The notes under the pieces: model-generated
Seen by the model: the letters and a program-made list of their open reading frames with translations, nothing else
Told to the model about the DNA's origin: nothing
Database searches by the model: none
Translations under genes and position numbers: made by a program
In this document: piece after piece, positions 7,692-16,159 of the stretch
Layout of the letters: each line of letters opens with the position of its first letter
How positions within the stretch are numbered: the first letter of the stretch is position 1
Assembly: GCA_028291705.1 (NCBI GenBank)
Contig: JAQGNS010000117.1
Span: forward strand, 1 to 47,108
Origin: Nevskia sp.
Lineage (GTDB): Bacteria; Pseudomonadota; Gammaproteobacteria; Nevskiales; Nevskiaceae
DNA length: 47,108 bases
Direction: 5' to 3'

Positions 7692-8237
7692 TTGAAAATG
7701 TTCAAGGCAGCATTGCTATTGCTGGTCCTCGCCGGCATCGGCGGCGGCATTTTTATCTATTCAGGCACCTACGAGATCGGCGCGGATGTGCCGCATACGC
7801 AGCCGGTTTACGAAATCCTCGAAACCCTGCGCGATCGCTCGGTGGAGAAACATGCCGCGGATATCCGCGTACCGCCGCTCGACGATCCCGGGCGCATCGC
7901 CGAAGGCGCAGAGCATTACGCCGCGATGTGCACCGGCTGCCACCTGGCGCCGGGCATGGACGACTCCGAAATCCGCCCGGGCCTCTATCCGCAACCGCCG
8001 GAACTGGCCACGCAGAAGGACGAAAACCCGGCGGAGCAGTTCTGGGTGATCAAGCACGGCATCAAGCTCACCGCCATGCCGGCCTGGGGCGCCACACATG
8101 ACGACCAGGCGATCTGGAACATGGTGGCCTTCCTGCAGAAACTTCCCTCGCTCACGCCGCAGCAATACGCGCAAATGACGGCGAATGCCGGGAACGAGCA
8201 CGAGGAACACGAACACCAGCACCATCACCAGGAATAA
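7692..8237 (+). CDS. membrane-anchored c-type cytochrome with His-rich tail
   Basis: 181 residues from TTG 7692, which has GGAG (7682-7685) at normal spacing; ATG 7698 is two codons downstream and equally workable. An N-terminal hydrophobic segment (4-23) is followed by a mono-haem cytochrome domain with CTGCH (80-84) and probable axial Met129 in LTAMPAW. The tail is metal-ligand-rich (HEEHEHQHHHQE). Lying 25 bases after the multicopper oxidase, it could accept or donate electrons for that enzyme in the periplasm, with the His tail binding copper. It is the last gene of the module; a convergent gene begins 21 bases later. Confidence 0.85.
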   Translation: MKMFKAALLLLVLAGIGGGIFIYSGTYEIGADVPHTQPVYEILETLRDRSVEKHAADIRVPPLDDPGRIAEGAEHYAAMCTGCHLAPGMDDSEIRPGLYPQPPELATQKDENPAEQFWVIKHGIKLTAMPAWGATHDDQAIWNMVAFLQKLPSLTPQQYAQMTANAGNEHEEHEHQHHHQE

Positions 8238-8258
8238 CCAGGCGATGCCGCCGGAACT

Positions 8259-9119
8259 TCAGTAGACCACCGACCGGTACACCTCGTAGACATCAACTTC
8301 GCCGCCCGCGAAATAGATGTTCGGCGGAAAAGTGAAGCTGCGCTTGGCCCGATCGAAACTCAGGGTTGTAGGCTTGGCCGCGTTGTTGGGGTCGTAGACC
8401 TGGAAACGGATGTTGCTGTCGGTTTCGCTGGCCGCGTAGAGCAGCACGGCGTGATTGATGGTGATCTTGGGGAAGGTCGCCATGTGCACCACCGGCGGCC
8501 GATGCTTGCGGATTTCCGCCAACATGCTGTTCGCGGTTTCTTCCTGGTGGTCGTGGCTGAAGGGGAAAATCATGCGCCAGTTGCCGCGCTGGAGAAAGCT
8601 CTGCGCCGCGCTGCCCAGTTCGTCCTTGAGCAAGGCTTCCTTGGCGACGCTGAAACTGCGCAGACCGGAATACCCGGGGATGACGATGCGCTCGGGCAGA
8701 GGCTCCGTCTCGCTGGGATCGTGCGCGATCACCTGCTTGATCAATTGCCGGTAGGTGTCGTCATCCACACGACGTTTCGAAACGTCGAAATGCGCGAACT
8801 GGAAGAACTGCCGCGCCGAGCGGCTCATGACGAAACAATGCAGTGTGTACTCGCTTTCACCGTCCTTGTCCGAGGCCACGGAATAGCCGGCCGGAGAGCC
8901 GTGCTGGTACCGCCATTCCGTTTCGTTGTCGAACGAGAGGGTATCCCGCTCGAAGCTGAAGGCCCGGTCATTGGCCGGCTGCAGCATCGGCATGATGGAG
9001 CATCCGCACAGGCCCAGTGCCAGCGAAACCAGAGCCACCCCGTAGCTCAATGCATTCCATGACCCCGTCCGGCTTTCTGGCTTTTTTTGCACAACTTTAC
9101 CCCTGAGTGTTCGAAGCAT
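8259..9119 (-). CDS. lipoprotein, possibly papain-like cysteine peptidase fold
   Basis: 286 residues, ATG at 9119 with AGGA six bases upstream. Signal peptide with lipobox LCGC (Cys40). HCFVMSRSARQFF (94-106) resembles the Cys-x-x-Met-Ser helix of C39/papain-like proteins, and INHAVLLYAA (221-230) with YDPNN (242-246) resembles the His strand and Asp/Asn position of the same fold. Candidate triad C95, H223, D243. This is a pattern-based inference; no known subfamily is identified and activity is unproven. It stands alone on the minus strand between the copper module and the capsule locus, so neighbours give no substrate. Confidence 0.7.
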   Translation of the reverse strand: MLRTLRGKVVQKKPESRTGSWNALSYGVALVSLALGLCGCSIMPMLQPANDRAFSFERDTLSFDNETEWRYQHGSPAGYSVASDKDGESEYTLHCFVMSRSARQFFQFAHFDVSKRRVDDDTYRQLIKQVIAHDPSETEPLPERIVIPGYSGLRSFSVAKEALLKDELGSAAQSFLQRGNWRMIFPFSHDHQEETANSMLAEIRKHRPPVVHMATFPKITINHAVLLYAASETDSNIRFQVYDPNNAAKPTTLSFDRAKRSFTFPPNIYFAGGEVDVYEVYRSVVY

Positions 9120-9677
9120 TTCTGTCCTTACCGCTGCTCTTTTGCAGTATTTAGGTCATCGTGCCGCTCCCCGGATCCTCCGGCGCGCAGCTTCACGCCG
9201 CCCGATGACCCAAGGCCCAAATCGAAAAACCGCATTGTTTGCTCCGCATCCATGGTTTTGTATGGGGGCGTTGCATAGACCACGGCGGAGGACAATGATT
9301 GCACTGCCCCTCCGTGTTGCCCCGCTGGGCCATGGGTTCCCAACGCGGTAGCGGCTATTTGATGGTACAGGGCCAGCCAGGCGGGTCCGTGCGATATCGA
9401 ACACAAGCACTTTTGGGGATCATCAGCCAGGTGCCTCGAAAATCCCGGCCTTGAGGGCTGGCGGTCGCCCTGTCTGCGCCGCCATCAAGCCTGTATGGCA
9501 GAAAGCCCTTCTCAAAGGGGCTTGACAATCGTGCATATAGGTAGGAAATCCCTTAAAATTCCGGGAAATAGAGGGAAACTTCAAATTTTATCCCTCGCAC
9601 CAGATGCGGGCTTGGCGGAGTCGCCAGCCACTTACTCCCCTCGACACCTGTAAAGCGGTCGCAGCAATCAAATTTCC
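9120..9677. other. gene-poor region upstream of the capsule locus
   Basis: 558 bases without a convincing gene. Short frames on both strands show no family pattern. It holds the leader of the minus-strand lipoprotein (AAGGACAG next to its ATG), an ops/JUMPstart-like element (9344-9391), and an imperfect dyad AAGCCCTT/AAGGGGCTT (9503-9523) running into TTGACA (9522-9527). No good -10 lies 16-18 bases after that TTGACA, so I do not call it a promoter. The last 150 bases are A+T-richer with repeated GGGAAA words. Confidence 0.6.
9344..9391 (+). promoter_or_regulatory. ops/JUMPstart-like element (weak)
   Basis: CGCGGTAGCG (9344-9353) matches the RfaH-recruiting ops core GGCGGTAGCG except at the first base. 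The neighbouring AGCCAGGCGGGTCCGTG (9375-9391) is similar to the end of the JUMPstart sequence. Such elements lie in the leaders of capsule and O-antigen operons, and this one is about 325 bases before kpsC. The order of the two parts differs from the canonical element and the conserved T after the core is missing, so chance is possible. Confidence 0.3.
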
Positions 9678-10763
9678 TTGAATCCGAGTCGAACCGAAGT
9701 CGTAGGTATCAAGCCCTGGAAGCGCTGGCAGATCGACCGCTTTCTGCGCGAGCCGGGCGGCCGGCTGCACTACGCCGCTTCGCCGGCCGAGGCATTGCGC
9801 AACCAGGCGCGCCACGGCGGACGCATCGTGATCTGGGCGGCGCGCGAACCCGAAGGCTTCGCCGTAGCTGCGGCGCGGCAACAGGCTCCGCTGGTCAGGA
9901 TCGAGGACGGTTTCCTGCGCTCGGTGGGCCTGGGGTCGACCCACGTCGGCGGGGCCTCACTGGTAGTCGATGCCGAAGGAATCTATTTCGATCCCCGCAC
10001 ACCGTCCGCGCTGGAGCGCCTGCTGCAAGCCGGCGGCTTCAGCGATGCACTGCTGCAACGCGCCGCCAGCCTGCGCCAGTTCCTGGTCTCGCGCGGACTG
10101 ACCAAATACAACGTCGGCACGACAGCACAGGTATCCATTGGTGCTCCAGCCGGGCGTCGCCGCATCCTGGTGCCCGGCCAGGTCGAGAACGATGCGTCGA
10201 TCCGCTACGGTGCGCCGAAAGTCGGCAACAACCTGGAATTGCTGCGGCGGGTGCGCATGGCCGAACCAGCCGCGTGGATCGTCTACAAGCCGCATCCCGA
10301 TACCGAAGCCGGCACCCGCCCCGGCCGCATTGGCGATGCCGCCGCGTTGCGCCACGCCGACCAGATCGTCCGCGACGTATCGGCCACGGCCCTGTTCCCA
10401 CAAATCGACGCCGTGCACACCATGACCTCGCTGCTCGGCTTCGAGGCTTTGCTGCGTGGCATCCCGGTAACGACGTGGGGCCTGCCCTTCTATGCCGGCT
10501 GGGGGCTCACACAGGATCATCTGGAAATTCCACGCCGCAGCCGACGCCTGAACCTGGACGAGCTGGTCGCCGGAACACTGATCGCTTATCCGCGATATGC
10601 CGATCCTGAAACCGGGCGCCCCTGCGAGGTGGAAACTGTTGCCGGGCAATTGGCCTCTCACAGCGCCGCCGGCAGCCCCGTCGAACGCTGGGCCGCGCCG
10701 AGGATCGCCCGCCTGTGTCTGGGCCTGTATCGCTCCTGGGTGTCCGCGCATGGCAAGCCCTGA
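9678..10763 (+). CDS. kpsC: KpsC-like capsule beta-Kdo transferase, single module
   Basis: 361 residues from TTG 9678; the upstream in-frame TAA at 9651 leaves no ATG. KpsC signatures in order: EDGFLRSVGLG, LVVDAEGIYFD, LTKYN, VPGQVENDASIRYGAP, YKPHPD, and HTMTSLLGFEALLRGIPVTTWGLPFYAGWG. KpsC extends the poly-Kdo linker on lyso-phosphatidylglycerol that anchors group 2 capsules, on the cytoplasmic side of the inner membrane. Classical KpsC (~670 residues) has two such modules with different linkage specificity. Only one is present, so the linker may be shorter or of one linkage type. It opens the plus-strand half of the locus and overlaps the next gene by 14 bases. Confidence 0.88.
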   Translation: MNPSRTEVVGIKPWKRWQIDRFLREPGGRLHYAASPAEALRNQARHGGRIVIWAAREPEGFAVAAARQQAPLVRIEDGFLRSVGLGSTHVGGASLVVDAEGIYFDPRTPSALERLLQAGGFSDALLQRAASLRQFLVSRGLTKYNVGTTAQVSIGAPAGRRRILVPGQVENDASIRYGAPKVGNNLELLRRVRMAEPAAWIVYKPHPDTEAGTRPGRIGDAAALRHADQIVRDVSATALFPQIDAVHTMTSLLGFEALLRGIPVTTWGLPFYAGWGLTQDHLEIPRRSRRLNLDELVAGTLIAYPRYADPETGRPCEVETVAGQLASHSAAGSPVERWAAPRIARLCLGLYRSWVSAHGKP

Positions 10764-12090
10764 AGCCGCAACCATCCGTGTGCTGTTCGACGCCACCCGG
10801 CTCCTGGCCCGGGGCGGCCTGGCCACACCGACCGGTATCGACCGGGTGGATTTTGCCTATGTCTCGGCCCTGAGCACGGCCCCCGGGATCGATCTGCAGC
10901 TGGTGACTTTCGACGTATTCGGCCCGAAACTGTTGGGGCAAGGCCCGGCAACGCGCCTGATCGATGCGGTGCGACAACGCTGGGAGGGTGGCAGCCCGGC
11001 GGATTTACCTCAAGCGGGTTTCAGGCAATTGCGTGAATGGCTGGAAGCCCCTGCGGGGACCGCCAGGCCGGTTCCGGCGAAGGCCAGGGGCGAGACCACA
11101 AGCGAGGGGACGCGCCTGCGTCGTGCGGGATCCGCCCTGAACGGAGCCCTGGGTTCCCTGCGACCGCGCCGGATCATGGTGGAAGGCAGTGCCGGCGTCT
11201 ACGTCAACACTTCTCACGGCCGCCTGTTCCGCAAGGCGGTATCGCGCTGGCTGGGGCATACCGGCATCGGCGGCGTGTTTTTCATCCACGACCTGATTCC
11301 GCTCGAATTCCCCGAGTTCAACCGTCCGCGCGAACCCGCCCGACACGCCTCACGCCTCGAAACCGTCGGCGCACACGCTCGCCAGGTCATCGTCAACTCG
11401 AACGCCACCCGGAGTGCGCTGACTCGTTATCTGCAAAAGCACAACCAACGAGTACCGCCGATCGACGTCCTCCACCTGGGCGTCGAGGATCGCTTTGGCA
11501 GTAGCCGCAATTACACACCGCTGTCGCCGACGGTGCCATACTTTGTAATGCTGAGCACCATCGAACCGCGCAAGAACCACCAGTTGCTGCTTCAGGTGTG
11601 GCGGCGGCTGGTGGAAAGCGAAGGCAATGCCGCACCACGGCTGGTACTGATCGGCCGCCGCGGTTGGGAAAACCAGACGGTATTCAATATCCTGGATCGT
11701 TCGAGCCTATTGTCGTGCTTCGTCGTCGAGGGCTCCGGCCTGGGGGATGGAGATATCGCCACCCTGCTGCGCGGCGCCCGGGCGCTACTCATGCCCTCAT
11801 TCGGCGAAGGCTTCGGCCTGCCGGTCGCCGAAGCCCTGGCATTGGGCACACCGGTGATCGCCTCGGCAATCGCCGCGCATCGTGAAGTCGGCGGCGACAG
11901 CGCGGAATATCTCGACCCACTGGACGGCCTCGGCTGGCTGCAGGCCGTTCGAGACTATTCGGCAATGCCTTCGCCGCGTCGCGAGAAACAATTGCAGCGT
12001 CTCGGGGCCTACAAACCCCCGAGCTGGGAAAAGCATCTCTCGTCCACGCTGAACCTGATCCGCGCGGCCGCATATCAAACATCGCCTTAA
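10750..12090 (+). CDS. glycosyltransferase family 4 (GT-B)
   Basis: 446 residues from ATG 10750, inside the end of the kpsC-like gene. The N-terminal half carries TPTGIDRVDFAY (about 26-37), a motif shared with the glycosyltransferase at 13509 (GTGIQRVVRNV). The C-terminal half has the GT4 features LSTIEPRKNHQLLL, GRRGWEN and the E-x7-E segment GEGFGLPVAEAL. A cytoplasmic enzyme moving a sugar from a nucleotide donor onto the growing capsule chain is expected; donor and linkage cannot be read from sequence. Composition is GC-rich, like the chromosome. Confidence 0.85.
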   Translation: MASPEAATIRVLFDATRLLARGGLATPTGIDRVDFAYVSALSTAPGIDLQLVTFDVFGPKLLGQGPATRLIDAVRQRWEGGSPADLPQAGFRQLREWLEAPAGTARPVPAKARGETTSEGTRLRRAGSALNGALGSLRPRRIMVEGSAGVYVNTSHGRLFRKAVSRWLGHTGIGGVFFIHDLIPLEFPEFNRPREPARHASRLETVGAHARQVIVNSNATRSALTRYLQKHNQRVPPIDVLHLGVEDRFGSSRNYTPLSPTVPYFVMLSTIEPRKNHQLLLQVWRRLVESEGNAAPRLVLIGRRGWENQTVFNILDRSSLLSCFVVEGSGLGDGDIATLLRGARALLMPSFGEGFGLPVAEALALGTPVIASAIAAHREVGGDSAEYLDPLDGLGWLQAVRDYSAMPSPRREKQLQRLGAYKPPSWEKHLSSTLNLIRAAAYQTSP

Positions 12091-12120
12091 ACCACTTTTT
12101 ATATCGAGTTGATCCGCAGC

Positions 12121-13341
12121 ATGAATTCGACAACATCCGCCATCCGCACAACTCTTAGCGGCATCCGTCAATCGGTACTGCCGTTGCTTGTGCTGGGTTT
12201 CAGCCTTGGTCTAACCGGCTGTGCCTCACTGCCGACTGCCGGTCCACGCGCTTCCGAGATTCACGACGAGTATCAGCCGGATGCTTCCACGCATCCGTTC
12301 GAACTGGTGGATGTCACCGCGAACACCGTGGAGGTTCTGAAGCATCAACCCGCTCCGTCACTGGCGGCGCGCTTTGGAGACGACGAGATCGCACCGGAAA
12401 CAGTGATCGGTCGCGGCGATGGCGTAACCGTGACCGTCTGGGAAGTAGGTTCCGACCCGCTGTTTTCCTCCAGCCCCGCGAGCACGCAGCAGATACTAAC
12501 CGTCAATGCCTCCCGGGGATCGATTATTCCCGAACAGATCGTCGGCAGCGACGGCTGTATCACCGTTCCGTTCGCCGGCCGTGTGCCCGTTGCGGGCCAT
12601 ACTACGGTGGAAGTGCAAACCGCGATTGAGCAGGCGCTCACGGGGAAAGCCCAGAAACCCCAGGTTCTGGTCAACCTGACCCGCAATTCATCGAACACGG
12701 TCACCGTCGTGGGCGAAGTCACCAATGGCGCGCGAGTGCCCCTTTCACCTTACGGCGAACGTCTCCTGGATGTCCTGGCAATGGCCGGGGGCATCAAGGC
12801 GCCGACCTACGAGATTCAAGTGCAGCTAACGCGCGGGGACAACACCGTGACGGTACCTTTGCCCCAGGTGTTGCACGACCCCAGCGAAGACATCCGGCTG
12901 CATCCCAAGGACAACCTCGTCATCATGAGAAGGCCGGAAACGTATACTGTTTTTGGTGCCACTGCACATAATGCACAAATTACCTTCGACGCAGATCATC
13001 TGAGCCTCACCGAAGCAGTCGCCAAATCCGGCGGGCTTACCGATTCGCGCGCCGACCCCAGGGGTGTCTTCGTGTTCCGTTATGAGCCGAAGCACATTGC
13101 CGAAAATCTGGGGGCGGTCCCCGCACAACTAGGCGATGACGCGGTTGTCCCGGTGGTCTATCAGCTTGATTTCACGAAGGCCGGCAGCTACTTCTTTGCA
13201 CAGAATTTCGAGGTGCGTGACCACGACATACTCTATGTGGCCAACGCACCAGCAACGGAACTCGAAAAATTCCTCAACCTGATCGGTCTGGTCACTTCAC
13301 CGCTAATCAATGGGGCGGTAGTGGACAGCTCACTCAAGTAG
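12121..13341 (+). CDS. outer-membrane polysaccharide export lipoprotein (CtrA/BexD/KpsD type)
   Basis: 406 residues from ATG 12121; a TTG at 12109 in frame is less likely. Lipoprotein signal with lipobox LTGC. The polysaccharide-export (poly_export/Wza) domain begins at DGVTVTVWEVGSD and runs through FAGRVPVAGHT. SLBB-like repeats follow (TVTVVGEVTNGARVPL, TVFGATAHNAQITF). In group 2 systems this protein forms the outer-membrane channel and meets KpsE across the periplasm. Length and lipoprotein character fit the CtrA/BexD/Wza type more than the soluble E. coli KpsD. A hairpin lies 75 bases after the stop. Confidence 0.9.
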   Translation: MNSTTSAIRTTLSGIRQSVLPLLVLGFSLGLTGCASLPTAGPRASEIHDEYQPDASTHPFELVDVTANTVEVLKHQPAPSLAARFGDDEIAPETVIGRGDGVTVTVWEVGSDPLFSSSPASTQQILTVNASRGSIIPEQIVGSDGCITVPFAGRVPVAGHTTVEVQTAIEQALTGKAQKPQVLVNLTRNSSNTVTVVGEVTNGARVPLSPYGERLLDVLAMAGGIKAPTYEIQVQLTRGDNTVTVPLPQVLHDPSEDIRLHPKDNLVIMRRPETYTVFGATAHNAQITFDADHLSLTEAVAKSGGLTDSRADPRGVFVFRYEPKHIAENLGAVPAQLGDDAVVPVVYQLDFTKAGSYFFAQNFEVRDHDILYVANAPATELEKFLNLIGLVTSPLINGAVVDSSLK

Positions 13342-13416
13342 CCACTCACGTTGAGCAGCGGATAAATTTCAGGGAACCCCATATCCTCATGGCGTGATGA
13401 ATACCTCCAACACGCC

Positions 13417-13439
13417 GCAGGATTTGCGGAAAATCCCGC
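13417..13439. other. hairpin downstream of the export lipoprotein gene
   Basis: GCAGGATTT (13417-13425) and AAATCCCGC (13431-13439) form a stem with one mismatch around a five-base loop. No T-run follows directly, so it is at best a weak terminator or an mRNA-stabilising structure between the GC-rich first genes and the A+T-richer glycosyltransferase gene downstream. Confidence 0.4.
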
Positions 13440-13508
13440 AATTGCCCGAAAAGATTATTTAGCTATCCATCGGAGCCATAGTCTAAAATTCATTGGATCA
13501 ACCCAAAA

Positions 13509-14864
13509 GTGCCTCCTTCCAAGCTCTCAATAGGTGTCCGACTGCAAAAATTCTGCAGGACGGTGATTCGCGAATACGCCCGCATTGGTCTTGGCCACCC
13601 TATACTTTTTTCATTCCTCACTGCCGGGTGTGCACGGAAAGCAGTTGCACTGGTTACAACCAGGCCCGTTGAGATTGACACCATACGTGCAACCAGACAA
13701 TTACTGGTGGATGTATCGGAAATAGTAAAAAGGGATGCAGGAACAGGAATTCAGCGGGTAGTTCGGAATGTCCTGATACAACTGCTTCGAAATCCTCCTT
13801 GCGGCTATGAAATACGGCCTGTTTACGCTTCTCGCCATGAGTGCTATCGCTACGCTGAACAGTATCGTGCGGCACTCCTCGCGCAAGATTACGACCATGA
13901 AAATTCCGATCTTCCGATCGAAACTCATCATGGCGACGTTTTTTTCGGACTGGATCTGGCGGCGCATCTTTTGCCGCATCATCACCGCGCTTTAGGCCAG
14001 TGGAAAAGCGATGGCGTTAAATTATTTTTTCTGATGCACGATCTGCTTCCTGTCCGTCGGCCGGAATGGTTTAATCCAAAACGCCACAGAACTTTTCATC
14101 GCTGGCTTCGAACGCTAGCAATCTATTCAGATAGTGTGCTGTGCGTTTCGAAAACCACTGCAGACGATCTGGAAAAATGGCTTATCGAGCAATATGGCAT
14201 TGGAACAGAGTCCCTTCCCGTGCGTTCATTCCATCTCGGCACTGATTTTTTTTCTGGAGCTCAGCACCTCAATCAAACGGAGGGAGAAAAAGATGTCATG
14301 CCGCAGCTTCAGGAACGACATTGCATCATGATGGTGGGAACCATCGAGCCAAGAAAAGGCCATGCGCAAGCGCTCTCTGCCTTCGAAATACTTTGGCAGC
14401 AAGGAATACAGGTTAATCTGGTCATTGTCGGCAAAACGGGTTGGAAGGTCGACGGCTTGATAAGCAGGCTACGTCAACATCCTGAGGCTGGCATTCGGCT
14501 GCACTGGTTTGAAAATGCAAGCGATGATCTGCTGCAGCAGCTTTATAGCAGGACAGATGGATTACTTATGGCTTCCGAAGCTGAAGGCTTCGGACTTCCG
14601 ATTATTGAAGCATCGCAGTTCAACAAACCACTTCTATTGCGAGATATTCCTGTATTCAAGGAAGTTGCCGGCATTGGGGCATATTACTTCACCGGCGTTG
14701 ATGCGGAAGCATTGGCGCTGGCGCTCCGCAACTGGCTCTCCTTGATCTCTACGGGACGAGCACCTTCTTCGCAAGCAATAAAGCGGCAAAATTGGGCAGA
14801 AAGTACGGAACAACTCATTTTTTCCATGGGGCTGTCGAACCGTACCGGCTTTCATGTTTGCTAA
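13509..14864 (+). CDS. glycosyltransferase family 4 (GT-B)
   Basis: 451 residues from GTG 13509; the start is uncertain because conserved sequence begins near residue 65 (RQLLVDVSEIVKRDAGTGIQRV). GT-B features: FLMHDLLPVRRPEWF, MMVGTIEPRKGHAQAL, VIVGKTGWK and the E-x7-E segment EAEGFGLPIIEAS. TGIQRVVRN relates it to the enzyme at 10750, and both may belong to one branch of capsule glycosyltransferases. It is the first gene of the A+T-richer centre of the locus. Donor and acceptor are unknown. It ends 35 bases before the methyltransferase gene. Confidence 0.85.
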   Translation: MPPSKLSIGVRLQKFCRTVIREYARIGLGHPILFSFLTAGCARKAVALVTTRPVEIDTIRATRQLLVDVSEIVKRDAGTGIQRVVRNVLIQLLRNPPCGYEIRPVYASRHECYRYAEQYRAALLAQDYDHENSDLPIETHHGDVFFGLDLAAHLLPHHHRALGQWKSDGVKLFFLMHDLLPVRRPEWFNPKRHRTFHRWLRTLAIYSDSVLCVSKTTADDLEKWLIEQYGIGTESLPVRSFHLGTDFFSGAQHLNQTEGEKDVMPQLQERHCIMMVGTIEPRKGHAQALSAFEILWQQGIQVNLVIVGKTGWKVDGLISRLRQHPEAGIRLHWFENASDDLLQQLYSRTDGLLMASEAEGFGLPIIEASQFNKPLLLRDIPVFKEVAGIGAYYFTGVDAEALALALRNWLSLISTGRAPSSQAIKRQNWAESTEQLIFSMGLSNRTGFHVC

Positions 14865-14899
14865 TTCCGGCTATTTTGCCGCGACCCGAGGAATGCTCC

Positions 14900-15949
14900 A
14901 TGCCAGTGTCAAGAGATGAGGTGTCCTGGTGTTACCGTCTGATCCTTGGACGCGAACCAGAATCCGAAGAGGCCATTCAAGCACATATGCTGAGAGACGA
15001 CAGGAAATCTTTACTTCAAGAGTTTTTGTCGTCTGATGAGTTTGTTGACTCTGCTGCCAGTGCTTCGTTCCGACGCTCGGAAGGCACAATTCTTTCTTTG
15101 CCCATGGATGTTGAATCCCTACATATCGACGTCGACGTCACCCACCGGCAATTGGCAGGAATAATAAAAAGGATAAAGGAAGCCTGGGAGCATTTAGGGA
15201 TAACTGGAGCACACAATTCTGTTCTGACAGATCCGCAATTTCTTCCCGAAAATTTGGCTGAATCAATCGATAGATTTTGGGCAAGTGGTGTATCTGAAGC
15301 CGAAATTCTTAAAAAAACCCTGGCGCGCCATGGCTATGCCCAGATCACGGATAAAATCTGCGTCGAGTATGGGTGCGGCGTGGGTCGAGTCACCGTGCCT
15401 CTCGCAAAAGCATGTCGGCATGTTCACGCCTATGACATATCGAAAGCCCATTTGTCCCTTGCAGAAACTCGCGCCTCAAGCGAGGCGACAAATAACGTCA
15501 CTTTCCACCTATGCTCGGAGAACCTTGCAGAGCCGCTACAGAAATGCGACATCTTTTACTCGCGGCTGGTATTTCAGCACAATCCACCGCCCATAATTAA
15601 ACTTCTGATTCAACAGTCGCTCCGATCACTTCGGCCAAAGGGAATCGCCGTATTCCAGGTGCCTACGTATATATCCAATTATCGGTTTAGGGCTGCCCAA
15701 TATCTGCAAAAAAATAATGTCAGAGACATGGAAATGCATTGCCTGCCACAGCAAGTCATTTTTGAAATCATTAACAATGAAGAGTGCGCACTCCTGGAGG
15801 TTCGCGAAGACTCCAGTATCGGAATGCCCCAGTCAAATACATTTGTCGTAAAAAAATTGCGGGATAGGTCCACACCGACGAAGGCGTCCAACGGACTCGG
15901 CATCCTCAGCCGCCTTCGCTTCGGTGGAGATAAATCCTCTTCTTACTGA
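14900..15949 (+). CDS. SAM-dependent methyltransferase with N-terminal DUF4214-like module
   Basis: 349 residues from ATG 14900, with GAGGA eight bases upstream. Residues 7-50 form a DUF4214-like module (CYRLILGREPESEE then SLLQEFLSSDEF). About residues 145-300 are a class I methyltransferase: motif I VEYGCGVGRVT (155-165), acidic motif II HAYDISKAH, and a motif-IV-like region FYSRLVFQHNPP. It probably O-methylates a sugar of the capsule, possibly the chain end. The same N-terminal module recurs in the export ATPase and in a 103-residue protein in this locus. It is the last plus-strand gene before the convergent boundary at 15950-16159, where I see no gene. Confidence 0.82.
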   Translation: MPVSRDEVSWCYRLILGREPESEEAIQAHMLRDDRKSLLQEFLSSDEFVDSAASASFRRSEGTILSLPMDVESLHIDVDVTHRQLAGIIKRIKEAWEHLGITGAHNSVLTDPQFLPENLAESIDRFWASGVSEAEILKKTLARHGYAQITDKICVEYGCGVGRVTVPLAKACRHVHAYDISKAHLSLAETRASSEATNNVTFHLCSENLAEPLQKCDIFYSRLVFQHNPPPIIKLLIQQSLRSLRPKGIAVFQVPTYISNYRFRAAQYLQKNNVRDMEMHCLPQQVIFEIINNEECALLEVREDSSIGMPQSNTFVVKKLRDRSTPTKASNGLGILSRLRFGGDKSSSY

Positions 15950-16159
15950 GGTCACACCCGCAGATTATTACGGGTTCAGCTTCCCCAGTTCTTACAAATC
16001 TCAATCCGAGCAGGCTCCGAAAACATCAAGGCACACGGGAGCTTTGTTTAATTTGTTATTTTCGTGTGCGCTGCATCGCCGAACAGTCGCTGCAAGCGGA
16101 TGGACTGCGTGCAGCGAAATAGTAAAGATAGAGCAATACTTCGTCAGCGACTCAATCAG

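Noticed and set aside
9128-9410. Minus-strand frames of 84-92 codons upstream of the capsule locus
   Set aside because: Two overlapping frames with no family pattern and no convincing ribosome-binding site; treated as non-coding.
9522-9559. TTGACA followed by TAAAAT as a kps promoter
   Set aside because: The spacing is 26 bases, far from 17, and no better -10 lies in range.
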